From Melastoma dodecandrum (lineage: Eukaryota > Streptophyta > Magnoliopsida > Myrtales > Melastomataceae), in assembly GCA_029817715.1 (NCBI GenBank), contig JARUPY010000203.1, positions 186,001 to 250,000 of the forward strand: a stretch of 64,000 nt of DNA, given 5' to 3'. The first letter of the stretch is position 1; each line of letters starts with the position of its first letter. A model generated the notes under the pieces. That model saw nothing but the letters and a program-made list of their open reading frames with translations. It was not told the DNA's origin and ran no database searches. Shown here one piece after another: positions 22,587-35,487 of this stretch. Position numbers and translations under genes: made by a program.

Positions 22587-23733
22587 TGTCATGAGCTCTT
22601 TACCTGGAGGTTGGTGCAATTCGTGGAGTTGCAGAAGAACTCTTTATCTGCAGAATGGCACAGCTGGTGGAGTTGCAGAAGAAGGGAGGCGAGAAGAAGA
22701 GAAGAGGCGGGAAGAATATTAACTGAAAAACAGTTACTTGTATAGGGGAGAAGTTCGGTTAGTTGGTTAGAAGAGTATAAAGGATGTGTTGAGTTTGTTG
22801 GGGAGATTTTATTCAAGCTTTCTGTAAACACTTTTCCTCTATTCTTGAGTTGTACTCGTACATTCGACTGAATGACAGATCCGATTGAGTTTCGACTAGC
22901 AATCAATCTGTCTGCATTCTCTTGCTTACTTCGATTGTAATATGCAATCCTAGAAGGCTATTCCAAGATTGTCATGAGCTCTTTACCTAGAGGTTGGTGC
23001 AGTTCGTGGAGTTGCAGAAGAACTCTTTATCTGTAGAATGGCGCAGCTGGTGGAGTTGCAGAAGAAGGGAGGCGAGAAGAAGAGAAGAGGCGGGAAGAAT
23101 ATTAACTGAAAAACAGTTACTTGTATAGGGGGGAAGTTCGGTTAGTTGGTTAGAAGAGTATAAAGGATGTGATGAGTTTGTTGGGGAGATTTCATTCAAG
23201 CTTTCTGTAAAAACTTTTCCTCTATTCTTGAGTTGTACTCGTACATTCGACTGAATGACAGATCCAATTGAGTTTCGACTAGCAATCAATCCGTCTGCAT
23301 TCTCTTGCTTACTTCGATTGTAATCTGCAATCCTAGAAGGCTATTCCAAGATTGTCATGAGCTCTTTACCTGGAGGTTGGTGCAGTTCGTGGAGTTGCAG
23401 AAGAACTCTTTATCTGTAGAATGGCGCAGCTGGTGGAGTTGCAGAAGAAGGGAGGCGAGAAGAAGAGAAGAGGCGGGAAGAATATTAACTGAAAAACAGT
23501 TACTTGTATAGGGGGGAAGTTCGGTTAGTTGGTTAGAAGAGTATAAAGGATGTGTTGAGTTTGTTGGGGAGATTTCATTCAAGCTTTCTGTAAAAACTTT
23601 TCCTCTATTCTTGAGTTGTACTCGTACATTCGACTAAATGACAGATCCGATTGAGTTTCGACTAGTAATCAATCCATCTGCATTCTCTTACTTACTTCGA
23701 TTGTAATCTGCAATCCTAGAAGGCCATTCCAAG
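22587..23733 (+). repeat. Three tandem 383-bp LTR-like copies
   Basis: Near-identical units begin at about 22587, 22970 and 23353 (the shared ATGAGCTCTTTACC recurs at 22591, 22974 and 23357, exactly 383 bp apart). Each starts TGTCATGAGCTC, holds the palindrome AACTGAAAAACAGTT, a TATA-like GTATAAAGG and a shared end GCAATCCTAGAAGG followed by CCATTCCAAG or CTATTCCAAG. The third copy is followed directly by TGGTATTAG, close to the initiator-Met tRNA primer-binding site TGGTATCAGAGC, and then by a gag remnant. They are therefore read as LTRs in the order LTR-LTR-LTR-internal. Unequal recombination between LTRs is the simplest origin. High identity suggests recent duplication. Confidence 0.8.
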
Positions 23734-24440
23734 TGGTATTAGTTGTCTCAATCCTGGTAATCCATGGTTGTCTCTACAAAAACACAATCAGCAATGGAAG
23801 AGTTTCAAAAGGCGATGAAGGATTCGTGGATGGAGTTTCTGCATCAAAATCAGCAGCAGCAAGGTGAAATCCGCGACGAAATGCGTGCTCAGAGGGAGAT
23901 GATGCTCCGGATTACCAATCAATTTCAAAGATGAGTGACAAGATTCGTGATTTGGAAGAGAGCCGAGATAACGGGCCGCACCGCACCGAGTGCATTTCAA
24001 CAATTCTGCAGGTTTCACTTCCAATTTTGCTCGCTTTGCCAAAATCGATTTTCCGAAATTTAATGAGGAAGATGTCCAAGGGTGGCTATACAAATGTGAT
24101 CAGTTTTTTGAGGTGGATGGCACTACTGATAATCTTAAAGTCAAACTTGTTTCAATCCATTTGGAAGGCAAAGCATTGCTGTGGCATCAAGCCTTGCTTA
24201 AAACAAGGAAGCAGGGTACTTGGCCGAATTGGGCAGAATATATAGTAGCAATTTTGAGTCGATTCATGTGCAGCCATATGATGATCCTTTATCTGAATTG
24301 ATGAATCTACGGCAGAATGTAAATGGGGGTGTGGAGGAATATCAGTCCTTGCTTCATCCAGCTCAACATTGGCAAGTGGAACGGGTATTTTCCACGGAGT
24401 GGCACAGTCAATCCTTGCGTTGTTGTGATTTCTGGCTGTG
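23734..24440 (+). mobile_element. Broken retrotransposon gag (Ty3/gypsy type)
   Basis: After the primer-binding-like site, an ATG at 23764 opens a coiled, Gln-rich leader (MEEFQKAMKDSWMEFLHQNQ) that stops near 23934. In a second frame the typical gag domain follows: FAKIDFPKFNEEDVQGWLYK, VKLVSIHLEGKALLWHQALL and WPNWAEYI. In a third frame come PLSELMNLRQNVNGGVEEYQ. The element is frameshifted, has no visible protease, polymerase or integrase, and no 3' LTR was seen to its right in the window. Confidence 0.8.
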
Positions 24441-25715
24441 ATTCCCGGGCCTGACAATCGAATCCTCTTGCTGATAAAAGGACAAGCTTTTTTTTTTTGG
24501 TTCAATAAAGGACAAGCTTTTTAGTGTTGCGCTGGATGGGTTTAGGTTTGTCGACGTGGATTGTTTACACCATATTATTTTGGGCCGTCGTTTATAATTT
24601 TGAGTAGAGCACAATGGAGTAATATAATCGAACTTAAAAAATTTAACTCTATTGATATTTTCCGTTTGATAGATTCCCCAAAAAATCTAGGATTCCCAAC
24701 TAGAGAGAATCTAATCAGTGATTCTCCGTAGGGAAAATCTAATAGGTGATAAAGTATTCTCTAGGGAAAATCTGATCAGAATCGATGAACACCAAGGGAC
24801 AGGAAATCTTCTTGTCTTTAGTGTGAGCACAATCATCGACATCCCGAAAAAATCAAATAACTGTTTCTTCTTATTTTTTGACATGACAGGTTGATTGACA
24901 TATGCTTGTGAATGCGGCGGCTACAAGACTACTTTCACATGTTAAATTATTCTAGGATTAGTATAAATAGGCTTATAGATCTTGTAATAAGACACACAGG
25001 CAATCACTTATACTCACAGAGAGCATTTCGGTTGTCTCTCCATTTTCTCGTCTTTTATGACGTTGTTCTCGGTATTGTAATAATGGCAGTGAAGTACGAT
25101 CTTATTCTACTTGTTTCTCTTTTTCGTTTTCGGTGAACCCGAATTGGTTCGCCACGATTCGATCGCGACGTGTTACGGTTTCACTGGAAACAGGGCCTCA
25201 TGCTCGCAGCAATTCGACGCCCGGCGTAATTCGCCGCATGGATATGAAACTGACGGCTGTAGCCGAGTCGGGCAACGATTCGGAAAAAAGAAACAAGTTT
25301 GAAGTGGAGGGGCGGAGATATATGGTGTCAGCACGCCGAGGTTTTAGGCACCGGACAAGAACTAGTAGTAGAGGTAATGAACATCAATCACATATGTTTG
25401 ATATGATTATCGGGCGTCTCTGGTAATCTAACGTAGTTCGAAATGTCAGAGCATACAGCCACCGGCCACGACTCTATTCCAACGATTGTCGGGCTTGGTG
25501 GTGGAGGTTTTAGCGCAAGACAATCCATGACAGATGGGAGCATGCGGTAGTATCAAAAGTAGTACCTTCGAGCCATTGCTGTATGAATGTGTACAATTAC
25601 AAAGCAGCGCTGTGTGATACTTACACCTACGTAAATTGATGACTTTGTTCATTTGAATTCATGCGACATAATATCCAGCATCATCATCTTCGTTGTCATG
25701 ATCTTCTATGCTATG
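24441..25715. other. Intergenic, possible second LTR fragment
   Basis: Around 24960-25080 the sequence GTATAAATAGGCTTATAG, followed by an R/U5-like stretch and pyrimidine-rich DNA, resembles part of an unrelated LTR, but no partner or primer-binding site was found. No gene was recognised. Confidence 0.3.
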
Positions 25716-26544
25716 TCATTTCAAGAATAAGCAGCACGCTAGCAGGTCGAGGATGATAACCACCGAATACATGTTAGAAATGAGGAATATTTCCCAGATC
25801 ATGCCCCAACTGCTGGGCGGTCCTGTACTTCGATGATCAGCGATCACCCTATACCTGAACATAGCCTCAACCCCTGAGTAACCCAGGTTGGAGAGAGCGG
25901 CAGGGACCAGTATCCCTGGCTCCCTCTGTCTCAGCTTACAGGCCTTCCTGATGGCCATTGCAGGGGAGCAATTATCACGTCCAGATATGACTAGAGAGAT
26001 GTTGTTTATGACTGACAGATTGATCAAGATCGTGTAGAAGAGGGACGAGCATGTTGCTGGCCTGGGGGAATCCCTTTAGTATGGATGACGATTGCTGAGC
26101 AATAGAGAAAAGGACTGAGACTGACAAGCGGACGGCTACGGCAAGAAACGAGTTCCATATCTGGGTTTTGAGGAGGCCCCCACAAAGTTTGAAAAACGAC
26201 AGAAACATTCGATCTCGGGGATGTTTGCCGAGGCATCTGATGACTGCTGATTTAGCCATCACCAGGAAAGTCAGAGCAAAGGCAACCTGCAAAACCGAAG
26301 TCGATGCAGTTATCGTTTCCAAACCTTGTATGCTTAGCGTTGTTGTTACCATCCTCATCCTCGACAAGAGGATCAAAGCCGAGTAGGGAAGGAGGATGAG
26401 GATCATGACGGAGCTGAAGTAGCGGTAGTTCTTGAGGAAAGTATGGATCGATGCCCGGATGATTGCATGTGCACTTGCACCAGAACCTGCTGTTCTCTCC
26501 ACGGCTGACTTCTTGTTGATCAGACAGAACTCGAAACCCATCAA
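25716..26544 (-). pseudogene. Multi-pass membrane protein gene with a frameshift
   Basis: The first segment (26544 down to about 26040) begins MMGFEFCLINKKSAVERTAG and has hydrophobic helices (VMILILLPYSALILLS, VAFALTFLVMAKSAV, SVLFSIAQQSSSILKGF). The second segment (about 26040 to 25716) continues in another frame with INLSVINNISLVISGRDNC, AMAIRKACKLRQREP, VEAMFRYRV and YSVVIILDLLACCLFLK. The two join at PLLYTILIN if one base is skipped (or two added) near 26040, so a small indel broke a single-exon gene. It resembles an uncharacterised plant membrane family; the function is unknown. It could be functional if the indel is a sequencing error, since no other lesion is evident. Confidence 0.7.
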
Positions 26545-27687
26545 AGGGAAAATACCAGGCTCTCCCTAATGATCCTATTAATCAAAAGTCTAGGGACCAA
26601 GGAATAGGTAATTAGGCAGGATGGAATTAATCTAGGACAGACCAAGTGGATGCAACTGGGGGAAGATAGAGATCAAGATTGCGCTGACTGAAAATTGCAG
26701 AACTAGATGCAATCAGCCAATGTTCATGTTTTTGTAGTGGGTCATGAAAACGACATTGTGGCTGTGAACTGCATAGATTCCACGCCCCCCCCCCCCCAAA
26801 AAAAAAAAAGAAAGGACCCATCATTTAAAGAAGGACTAGCCTCTGGCGGCCGAACTCGTATCGAACCTAAAATTGTCGCCCGATGCGCCCATCCCTTACC
26901 AATACACAAGTTAATGCTCCCATCCTACTTGGACTTATGAATCAAACAGCAGCAGCAGACCAGAACACGAAAGGATGAGACTTTTGTGGTCCAACACAAT
27001 ATCATGAAGCTACTGTTGTCCTTTTCCGATAGATACGAATATATCAAACACAACCCCTTGATAGGAGTTTGCCAAAACTGTGGTAAACGGAGTTCATGCT
27101 GCAAGAACTCACATGCTGACCCCTAAATGGTCAAATACATCAACAAAGACACAAGCTCTTTTAATGCTACGTAATGTTTATTCGCAGAAGCTGTTGGTAT
27201 TTCTGGTCTCGAGATAATGGGCACACTTCCAAGGCCCAAACCCAGAAGTATATTGATAAGAATGGGATGGGGATTTCAAGCACCAGGGCCTTGTTCTTAC
27301 AACTACTGCTCACCAAAGTTGGAAGTTTCGATCCGGTCAGGAGTTTCCTAACGCGGACCGACCGACCGAGTTAAGGAATTCAACCGACGAATCGTCAAAA
27401 GTCCTCTCCGCCTCGAACGCTGAGGGATTAACAAGGTTCGCTTTTGTGAACGGGGTGTTGATTTGTCTTCTTGATTTGGCCCCAAGAAAGGGATCTTTCT
27501 TTTGGTGGGTAAAGATTTGTTCTTTGTATTTTGTCTTGTTTTTCTGATTTCTTGGTATCGAGACGAGATTGGATTAGTTTAGTTGGAAATGTGGAGTTGA
27601 ATTTAGAAGTGTTTTGGATTCCTTTCCAAGTATCTGAACTGATCAATTTGCAGTTGGGTAGGTCGCCGTATTGGTTTTGGATGAGTA
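26545..27687. other. Intergenic and 5' UTR region of the TMEM230-like gene
   Basis: A poly-C/poly-A junction (about 26784-26812) is the only simple repeat of note. From about 27420 the sequence probably belongs to the TMEM230-like transcript. A TTTGCAG acceptor near 27653 suggests a 5' UTR intron. No other gene was seen. Confidence 0.45.
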
Positions 27688-28374
27688 ATGGCTACTCGAA
27701 GAAACGTCCGCTATAGTCCTCTTCCTATCGACGACGATGACGGGGATGTGGGGAGGAAGTATGATCCACGGTTTGATTATGCCCCGAGGAACTTCGATAA
27801 GGTTCCGTGGAAATCCATCGCCCTGGCAATCTTCTTGCTACTTCTCGGATCGTTGCTCCTGTTTCTTTCGTTCTTCATCTTGACGGGCCACATGGGTGGT
27901 GAGAAGTCTCAGGGTTACGGCCTCTTGGTCCTTGGAGTCCTCTCTTTCCTCCCAGGTAATAATCTGAATGACTATTCGTGTCTGAGTAGCTTTGGTTTGA
28001 TTGGTCGTGTGTGATGAGGTCCTTCTGAACTAATTTGTGTTGCCATCCTTCAGTATCTGCCTAGGTGTTTGAGTTTCGAATCCACGAAATCCCTTATGCT
28101 AATATTTGCAAAGTGAGAACATTTGGACAATGAGTTTCACTGAATATATGATCAAGTAGTCAAGAGTCGTGTTGCTTGGAAGTTTGGGATTGTTCATCAA
28201 AGTTATTTGTCAAGATTCTTGTGATTCCATATCATGGTTTCACTGCTAATTTGACCTTAAGCTTGTTTGGTGATAGTGATACATGCTGTTGCAGGATTTT
28301 ACGAGACTCGAATCGCATACTACTCCTGGAGGGGTGTGAATGGATATCGTTTTTCTTCGATTCCGGACTATTAA
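27688..28374 (+). CDS. TMEM230-like two-helix membrane protein (115 aa)
   Basis: Two exons, 27688-27955 and 28295-28374 (TAA), join in phase as LPGFYETRIAYYSWRG and give 115 residues. The N-terminal part is hydrophilic (MATRRNVRYSPLPIDDDDGD, then YDPRFDYAPRNFDKVPWKS). Two membrane segments follow (LAIFLLLLGSLLLFLSFFIL and YGLLVLGVLSFLPGFYE) and the C-terminus is NGYRFSSIPDY. This layout fits the eukaryotic TMEM230/DUF872 family, linked in animals to vesicle trafficking. In plants it is uncharacterised but widely conserved. The Met at 27688 is the first in the frame and precedes the conserved N-terminal tyrosine motif. Converges with the HYP1-type channel gene. Confidence 0.88.
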
Positions 28375-29320
28375 GCTACTTTTTATCTGGCTAGATGTGT
28401 GTACTTAACTTCATGCTTGTTGAGTGATCGGTTATATGAAGCAAGTGCATACCCTTGCTCCGTCAAGTAACTGTGAGCCAGATCCTCGTTTTGGGAACAT
28501 AATTGTCAGAAGGACCACCATTCCAGGCTTCTCTAGTTGTAGGACTGGCCAAGTTCTCTTCTGTGACATGCAGTCGCAGTTGTTTAACTTGTATAGCAAA
28601 CACTCTGCATCTAATGAGTAAAGGTTGCTTTCTCACACCGTTGAGGGATCTGCACAATCAACCAGGTTGTTAGAGAATCCAACGTCACGTGATTCTCCAT
28701 ATGCATTGTCTACTGTTGCTTTTTATTGCCTGCTTATGGGTAAAGCCCGCTTCCTTAACCTCTGGAGTGCATTCTTGATCTTCAAGTTAGGCGTGAGAGA
28801 AGAAGATGTCGGCGATTGGCAACTGGTTGGATGTTGATGTGAGTGTGAAGCAGATTGCCTTAGAGTGGCCTCGATCTGCCAGTATCTAACCATAACCTTA
28901 TTCCTCTGGATTTAGTCCTTGATTCTGCAACCTATCTACTGGAAGTTGACAATCTTTCCAGACGTTCACATTTCCTAGACTAGTATTTATTTCTACTATG
29001 ATCATGCTTCGACCAATTTATGAACTTCTAGATGGAACGAAGCATTTGAAGCCCGCACATAATGTATGCGCTCTAATGTTTATGGTGATCGACAATTATG
29101 GTCATTGTAAACAGGCTGCAACTCCAATCAACATCACATTGTTATTCGTGGAAAGTCAGCCATCACACGTACAACAACTCTAATGAGATTTTTCACAATA
29201 ATCTGAAGAAAAAACATGAGTTTGGAAAATCCCCAGCAAATTTAGCATTTCTACATCTCAAAGCAGTAAAATACACAAACACAACATACATTGAACAATC
29301 ATCAAGCGTATCCTTGACCT
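28375..29320. other. Intergenic between convergent genes
   Basis: This is the 3' UTR region of the TMEM230-like gene followed by AT-rich DNA. ORFs are short and unrecognised. Confidence 0.5.
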
Positions 29321-32300
29321 CTAATCAGTTGCGAGAAGTGGAGAAGTGTCGGTAGCAGTGGTGCTTGAATACAGAGAGCGTGTCAGAGATGGGTCTTGAT
29401 AAGCAGTGGTTAAGCTGTCAAAGAACTCATTTATTGAAGGATCATTCACATCGGCACGGTCTTTCTTTATCAAGCACTGCAAAAATGAGGAACATATATC
29501 TTCTTCAGAAATGCAAAACCAACAGTCAAAGGATCACCGACAAACAATCAAAGCGAGCAAGGCGTTTAAGTGATAGTACCTCCGCGGGATAAGCTCTGAA
29601 CAGTGCAAGGAAACGCTTGTGGCAGTATATACTGAATAGAAGCGTGAGTACAGGGAGAGGAATCAGCAAACCAGAAGCTATGGGTAGTCCCTTGAGGCCA
29701 AATATACCAATAGCTATTATATGCATCAGCACCAAAGAGAAAATCATTGATGTGTGCACGATTGGCCAAAACTTCCCATTTGTCTCATACTTGATGGCAT
29801 ACACATTTAATAGCTGAAAAAGTTGCAAAGAAATTCATATGTTATAACTTTCTCAACAGTGGGAGAAAGTTAAATTGTGAAGAGGAAGGATACTGACCTG
29901 ATTGCGATAGACGATGTATCCCATGAAATAGTAAATAAGAAGGAAAGGCAGAATAAGTGGAGCAAGAAAGAAGTACGTTATTCCAAGAAGCCCGAGAAAT
30001 AGTAGTCTGGGAATTTCACAGTGGTAAGGATTGGCTGGAACTGTAAAGTCACTCGGATCCTTTCTGCATAGATACTTTGTTGTAAAACTCCAAACCAGAG
30101 GAATCAACCGAAAGACCTCCGATGATAGACTTGTCCATCCTGATGTGACCACGTACGAAATGAAGAAGGATGCCTGTAATATGTACCAATAACAGTCAAA
30201 ACACCAAATTGCATCGAATGTATTGCACAAGGTATGGTTCCTCGCATATCATTTTCAGGATAGTATGTGAGCAGGAAGATGGTGGACATGTATCAACGCA
30301 ACCCTACCCATCAAAGAATATGTGAAAAGTTCTTTTTCGATTATAAAATTGTTTCCAATGACTCAATCCTGTGACTGACAATCCCCCAAAAGTGCAGTTC
30401 ATGAAAAAATTCATGAATATCAGAGACCAAAATGACAAAAGAAACGACCAATGAAGTATGAAACCACATTGTACTGATAAAGTTTTGTCAAAGAAATGTT
30501 AGAGATCATCGGGCTTGTTTCAGCATTGGTAAGCTCATGAAAATTGATGCATCACAAATCCTGTTCTTTTGAAAATTTAATATTAATTCACATAATGGCC
30601 ACGATTATTTCTCAAGGGGCACATGCTGGAAGAAGGGTATCAATTCGTACCTGGCCAGGAACAGCTTCCGCAAGCACTTTAGGGATGTTCTTGGGTTCAA
30701 GAAAGACATCTACGCGGTATAGAGCTGATCCTGACAATACATTTGCAAAGAAAATGTTCCAGATAGTGAACCACAGCATTTTGATGCATGCACTTCTCTG
30801 AATTTGGCTGAAGGCTATGTATCCTTGCACGGCAGAAAGTGTAATCATCACAGGAGGTATAAGCATCAAAAACCATTGAAGAATCAAGCTTGGAAGGTAT
30901 CCAGTGATGACTTGACTGACAAAGGCTCTGCAAAGCCAACAAATGAAGAGGAAACTTTGTGTGTCTGTTATATATATACAAATAGATAGAGACAACAAGT
31001 ACGAAGGAAAGAAGTGTTTAATACAGTCAACTTCATCCATCTGCACCATGAGATGGGGACAAATTTAAGGAAAAACTAACACCCAAGAAGAATAATTGAT
31101 AGAAGATGAGCAAGGACCAGAATATTTAACATCTCAGAACTTCTGCGAAATCTTTTTGCTAGATAACAGAACTCAGGTGAAGGTGTAGAGTGCCTAAAAT
31201 TCAACAATCCATTTATCCTATGGTTTAAAGAAAAAGTTTCGATGTTCTTGAATCAAATACAAATTCACTTGCTTGGGAAAGGTTATTGCATATGATAGTT
31301 CCACAAATTCCCAGGTTCAAGCAAGCATTTCGTTAAATGATGTACATGTAATTATTCCTTGTTCTAAATGGCTCCTCTTGTACACTTACATCTCCAGTAT
31401 GCCCTTAAGGAAAGGGAACCAGGTCTCCAGCTGACTCAGATTAGCCAAACTTTGAACAATAACAACTGGAATGAGGAAAAGGATAGTGATAGCAACACAA
31501 GCAGCCACCACAGAGATATTAGAGAACCATCTTTGTAAAAATGAGTCAGAAAAGAAAGGCCAATGGATATCACGAGGCTCTGGAGCTTGCTCTGTAACCC
31601 ACTCTGTCGGATTAGTCCTTTGTTGATTATGTGTGATCGTGGCTGCCCCATAACGCGATTTAAATGAGACGAAGGCAGCAGGAACTGCCTGCCATTCAAA
31701 GACATGAGACAAAGACGGAATGAATTTCATTGGTACAGAAAAACAACATATTGTAACTGCAGAACTGTACCAAATAATGGCCATATAGGAGATCCTACTT
31801 TCACGTGTAGTGTATCGTAAACAGCAGCTCTAACAAATTTATCGACATTCGTAGGAAATAGCATGTGGAGGAAAAGCTCTGTATAATGAAATGTTGCAAG
31901 AAGAAGAGTGAGACTGGTAAAGAAACTCTTCAAAGGACAGAAGAAGAGAGAACAATTTGTAAATCGAAGCCAAACGTAACTTAATACGACAGTGGTAGGT
32001 AATATTAAGTGTAAAGTCGTATTCATGTTCATTTAACGTAGGATATGCATAAACGTGAGAAACAGGCATAAATTAAACATAACGACATTTTTTTGCCATC
32101 ATAACCATGTGACTTGACTAGATGCATATCACTTTTTCATTTTCATATTTACACTCATTGATGGTGCTTCTAAGATTCTTGTAAAATTCTGTCATTTCCA
32201 GAACCAGTGCCCTCAGTGTCTCTTTTGTACCTATTAGCAGGCTAATAAGACTTGATCTTTACGCGAAAATTCAACAAAACAAAGACCACTGCAGGTGTAC

Positions 32301-34219
32301 ATACAGTTCCTGCCACGCGAGATAGCTCCAACCTCATATGCTCCTCAAGTTTCTCCATCTTGTTCTGATAATGGTCCAAGAGATCAACTTTTGGGCCAAT
32401 GAGACCAAAAGGACCTTTGCGTCGGTACTTGTGCAGAGCAGCTGAATTTGATCTCAATTTTGCAAGTTTCTTCGATAGCTTCTCTGCTTCTTTCTGGAAG
32501 AATATCAATACATTATTAGTTATGTTGATCAACACAAGTAAACTCCAGCAAGGATTTATTATAATTTGAAGTCCCGCAAAGCACAATATTCTCAGCTGGA
32601 GGACAAAACTCAATTAATGTACAAACCAAATTATATGTAATTAATAGGGACTATCAATTTCACTTTATTTTTTCGTACTCCAGTGAGTGGACATAAATGT
32701 CCTCCATGTTCTCTAAAAAATTCCAACATTGGAGAAAGTTAGAATTTTAGTAGTTGTGGGTTTGCTACCTGAACAATTTTAAAGCCTTTTACTGGAACAG
32801 AGACAGGCTCTCCAAAAGCAAAAGGGAATAAGAAAACTGAAAGCATGCTCTTACTGAAGGAGTCAAGTTACTAAAAGGATATCAACTACTTCCAACAACA
32901 TAAAAAGGAAAAAACCTCGAGAAACAAAAATATCATCAATAGAATGTCCAAAGAGTCCCTTCATAGTCCTGGTGAAAAAGTTAAGTGAATCGAGGGTGTC
33001 CACCCTCAATATAGATGGCCTCAAGAGTTATAACCAGAGGTAAGATGAAATCATCTAAAAACAAAAAATAAATCAGCCAAGTAGTTTTTTATACTCTAAA
33101 GAGCAATCTAGTACTAGACATGTAAATCCACTGGTAGAAAAAAGCATCTCTAGAAATATTAGGCCAACAAAGCTCAAAAGATACTAACATTGAGGTTCTG
33201 CAGTTTCCTTGTTTTGTGAACTACAGCATGTGTGAGATAGGTTGAAGGATAGAACTCCGTGAAAAAGCTTTCGACTTTTTCACCGATGCTGCTTCCATTA
33301 GAAGTGGGAATATTACGAACCAGAACAGTAAACTGCTCAGGCAGAGGTTTGCTCGGATAGAAGCAATTAATTATCATTTCAGAGATATGCCGATATTCCT
33401 GCACATTAAAGGCCAGAAAAAAGTGCAATAAGGTAGATTAATTCAATAGAAAACGACTCATGAAATGAACCGGTATGAAACTTTGGAAAAGAATTAAGTC
33501 TACTTACATAGTAAAGAAAGTAGCACACCACTCCGGTAAATATATAGACAGCACAAAAGTGGACCCACAACCTTGCAAAGAACAATTTCAGGTTCAGCTA
33601 GTCTTCCATATGAGTTGAGAATAACCTTGAAATGGAATGTGATGAAAATTTTGCAGGTTATGCTAGAACCAACAAAGCATATATGAGAACACAAGAGAAG
33701 ATTACCAGTTAGAACCATCATTCACATTTGAAATGCTGAAAGAGTCAAGAGACTTGTTCACCAGGTCGGAATCATTGGTCAGTTGGGTTCCCAGAAAGTT
33801 TATTGGGAGCAGAATGACGATCCCCATAACAGTAGCAACAGCGAACACTTTCAGACTGCATGCAAAAACAACTAGTGACAAGAAGTCTATTAAAATTGTT
33901 GGCCATAGTCATGAAAAAATTCAGACCAACCGAATGACCTGAAGATGAAGATACGCATGAAAACCACGGCATCCAAGCCCAAGAGGGTCAAAAGATCCTC
34001 CTCGGTCGGATCCCATGCTCGTTTTACCCAACCAGCAGAAGGCAGTAATCTCTCAATGTTGAACTGGCTCGTCTGTTCGGACTTATTTTGAGCAACCAGA
34101 CGTGGGGCATAAACGGTGATGTTACCTGGCTGCTTCCTCAAGATTGAATACAGCGTAAAAAACAGGAAACATAGGGCCAGATTGATCCCAACGGAGGTTA
34201 AAAGCGAGGAAAGAATCAT
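29321..34219 (-). CDS. CSC1-like/OSCA channel, HYP1 type (711 aa, 10 exons)
   Basis: Hyperosmolality- and mechanically-gated cation channel family (OSCA/TMEM63), in the plasma membrane or an endomembrane. Ten exons in phase (genomic order reversed): 34219-33939, 33855-33706, 33571-33508, 33398-33189, 32493-32305, 31688-31390, 30927-30651, 30173-29898, 29813-29580 and 29476-29321, giving 711 residues. N-terminal [20 protein letters not shown] and LYSILRKQP, then VYAPRLV and [14 protein letters not shown] mark the RSN1_TM domain. The cytosolic domain has [29 protein letters not shown] and [13 protein letters not shown]. The pore domain has [79 protein letters not shown] and [18 protein letters not shown]. 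All exons are open and phased, so the gene looks intact. It resembles Arabidopsis HYP1 (At3g01100) more than OSCA1. Introns are AT-rich and one exceeds 690 bp. Confidence 0.93.
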
Positions 34220-35487
34220 CCCTCAAGCACCTTGGCGATACCGTCAACACAACTTATACTCTCCTCCGCAAAGTGGCTATAGTAACATCATCAGAGAGCC
34301 TAAAAAAGCAATCACAGGACTAAGTACCCTCTTTGCATTACAAGAGCAAGGTACAGAAATCACATCTACCGACCGACCGTGTGAGCAATAAGCAAAGGTT
34401 CCAAGTTCATTTTTTTCATCAACAAACCCGAGCTTGGAAGTTTCACCAACTTTACATAGAGGAAAACAAAACAAATTCCCATTCCATTCCAAGAACCATA
34501 GAGAAATCGATCGAAGGACCCGCAACCACAAACGATCTGAACTGAACATCCAGCAATTGACCGATACTACTACAAAACACTCCCAAATCGAACACCCACA
34601 ACCCAAAAAAAACAGTCTCCCCACGACAAAGCCCTCCGAAGCATACGATGAGTGCACCCACCAACTCAAACGAAACTAAAGAAGAAACTTCCGCACCGAC
34701 CTGGGTGTCAAGCAGTGGGGAATTTTCGAAGTAACGACCAACGAAACCGATAGATGGGTAGACTACCAGTTCAGGTGGGGAAGTGTCTGGTAAAGTCACA
34801 GGGAGAAGCCAAACAGTCGTGTCAGGATATAAGAGCCGAACAGCGAAAAGACAACAACCCACCAACCGGCTTTCAGACACGCTCCCGGCGCCGACAAACC
34901 GGTCAAACAGGGCAACACGATAACATTTAAAAAAAAAAAAGAGTCTGGGGGGACGAGTGTTGCCGATCCTCTGCTTTTGCGTCTCATGTTAATTTGCTGT
35001 GGACCTTGTTGCGAAAGTTGCTAATGCTAGTGGCAAATACTCACCGCGGCGTTCCTTTGGCTGTATACCGACCGTCGTCCGGTCTCGTTTCCTCCGACCG
35101 TGAGATTGGAATTCGATATCAGCTGCAGTGCTTAAAATAGCGATGTAACCATGGCAACTCATTTGCGCGAATTTTGGTCCCCCCGTTCCGTTATACACGA
35201 CCCACGGCCATTTCATGAGGAAAGATGAGCGACGTCGTTTTTTGAGTTAATTCCAGTAACCCCTATAAAAGAAAAAGGCGTTGCCTTTATTGCCGACCTC
35301 CTTTTCCGGTTCCCTCCCCCCACTCCTCCTTCCCCGATCGATCGTCGTCCGAGGTACGATTCGTCCATTCCCTACGTCTCCAATCACTGATCGGGTCGAC
35401 CCATCCCTGTTGTTCTTCTTGGAGATTTTTTTTGGGTAATTTTTTGGATGGTTGGGGGGATGATGGCAGGGGAAATTTCTAGAAAGG
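34220..35487. other. Divergent promoter region, OSCA/HYP1-type and VTI1 genes
   Basis: The left part probably contains the 5' UTR of the channel gene (-); a CAG|GTCGGT donor-like site lies near 34700 on the minus strand. On the + strand a TATA box (TATAAAA, 35264-35270) lies about 220 bp before the VTI1 ATG, with GACGTCG (ACGT core) at about 35230. ORFs such as 34452-34880 have no recognisable product. Confidence 0.5.

Noticed and set aside
22587..23733. CRISPR-like direct repeats
   Set aside because: Units are 383 bp with no spacers, in a plant nuclear genome; they are LTR copies.
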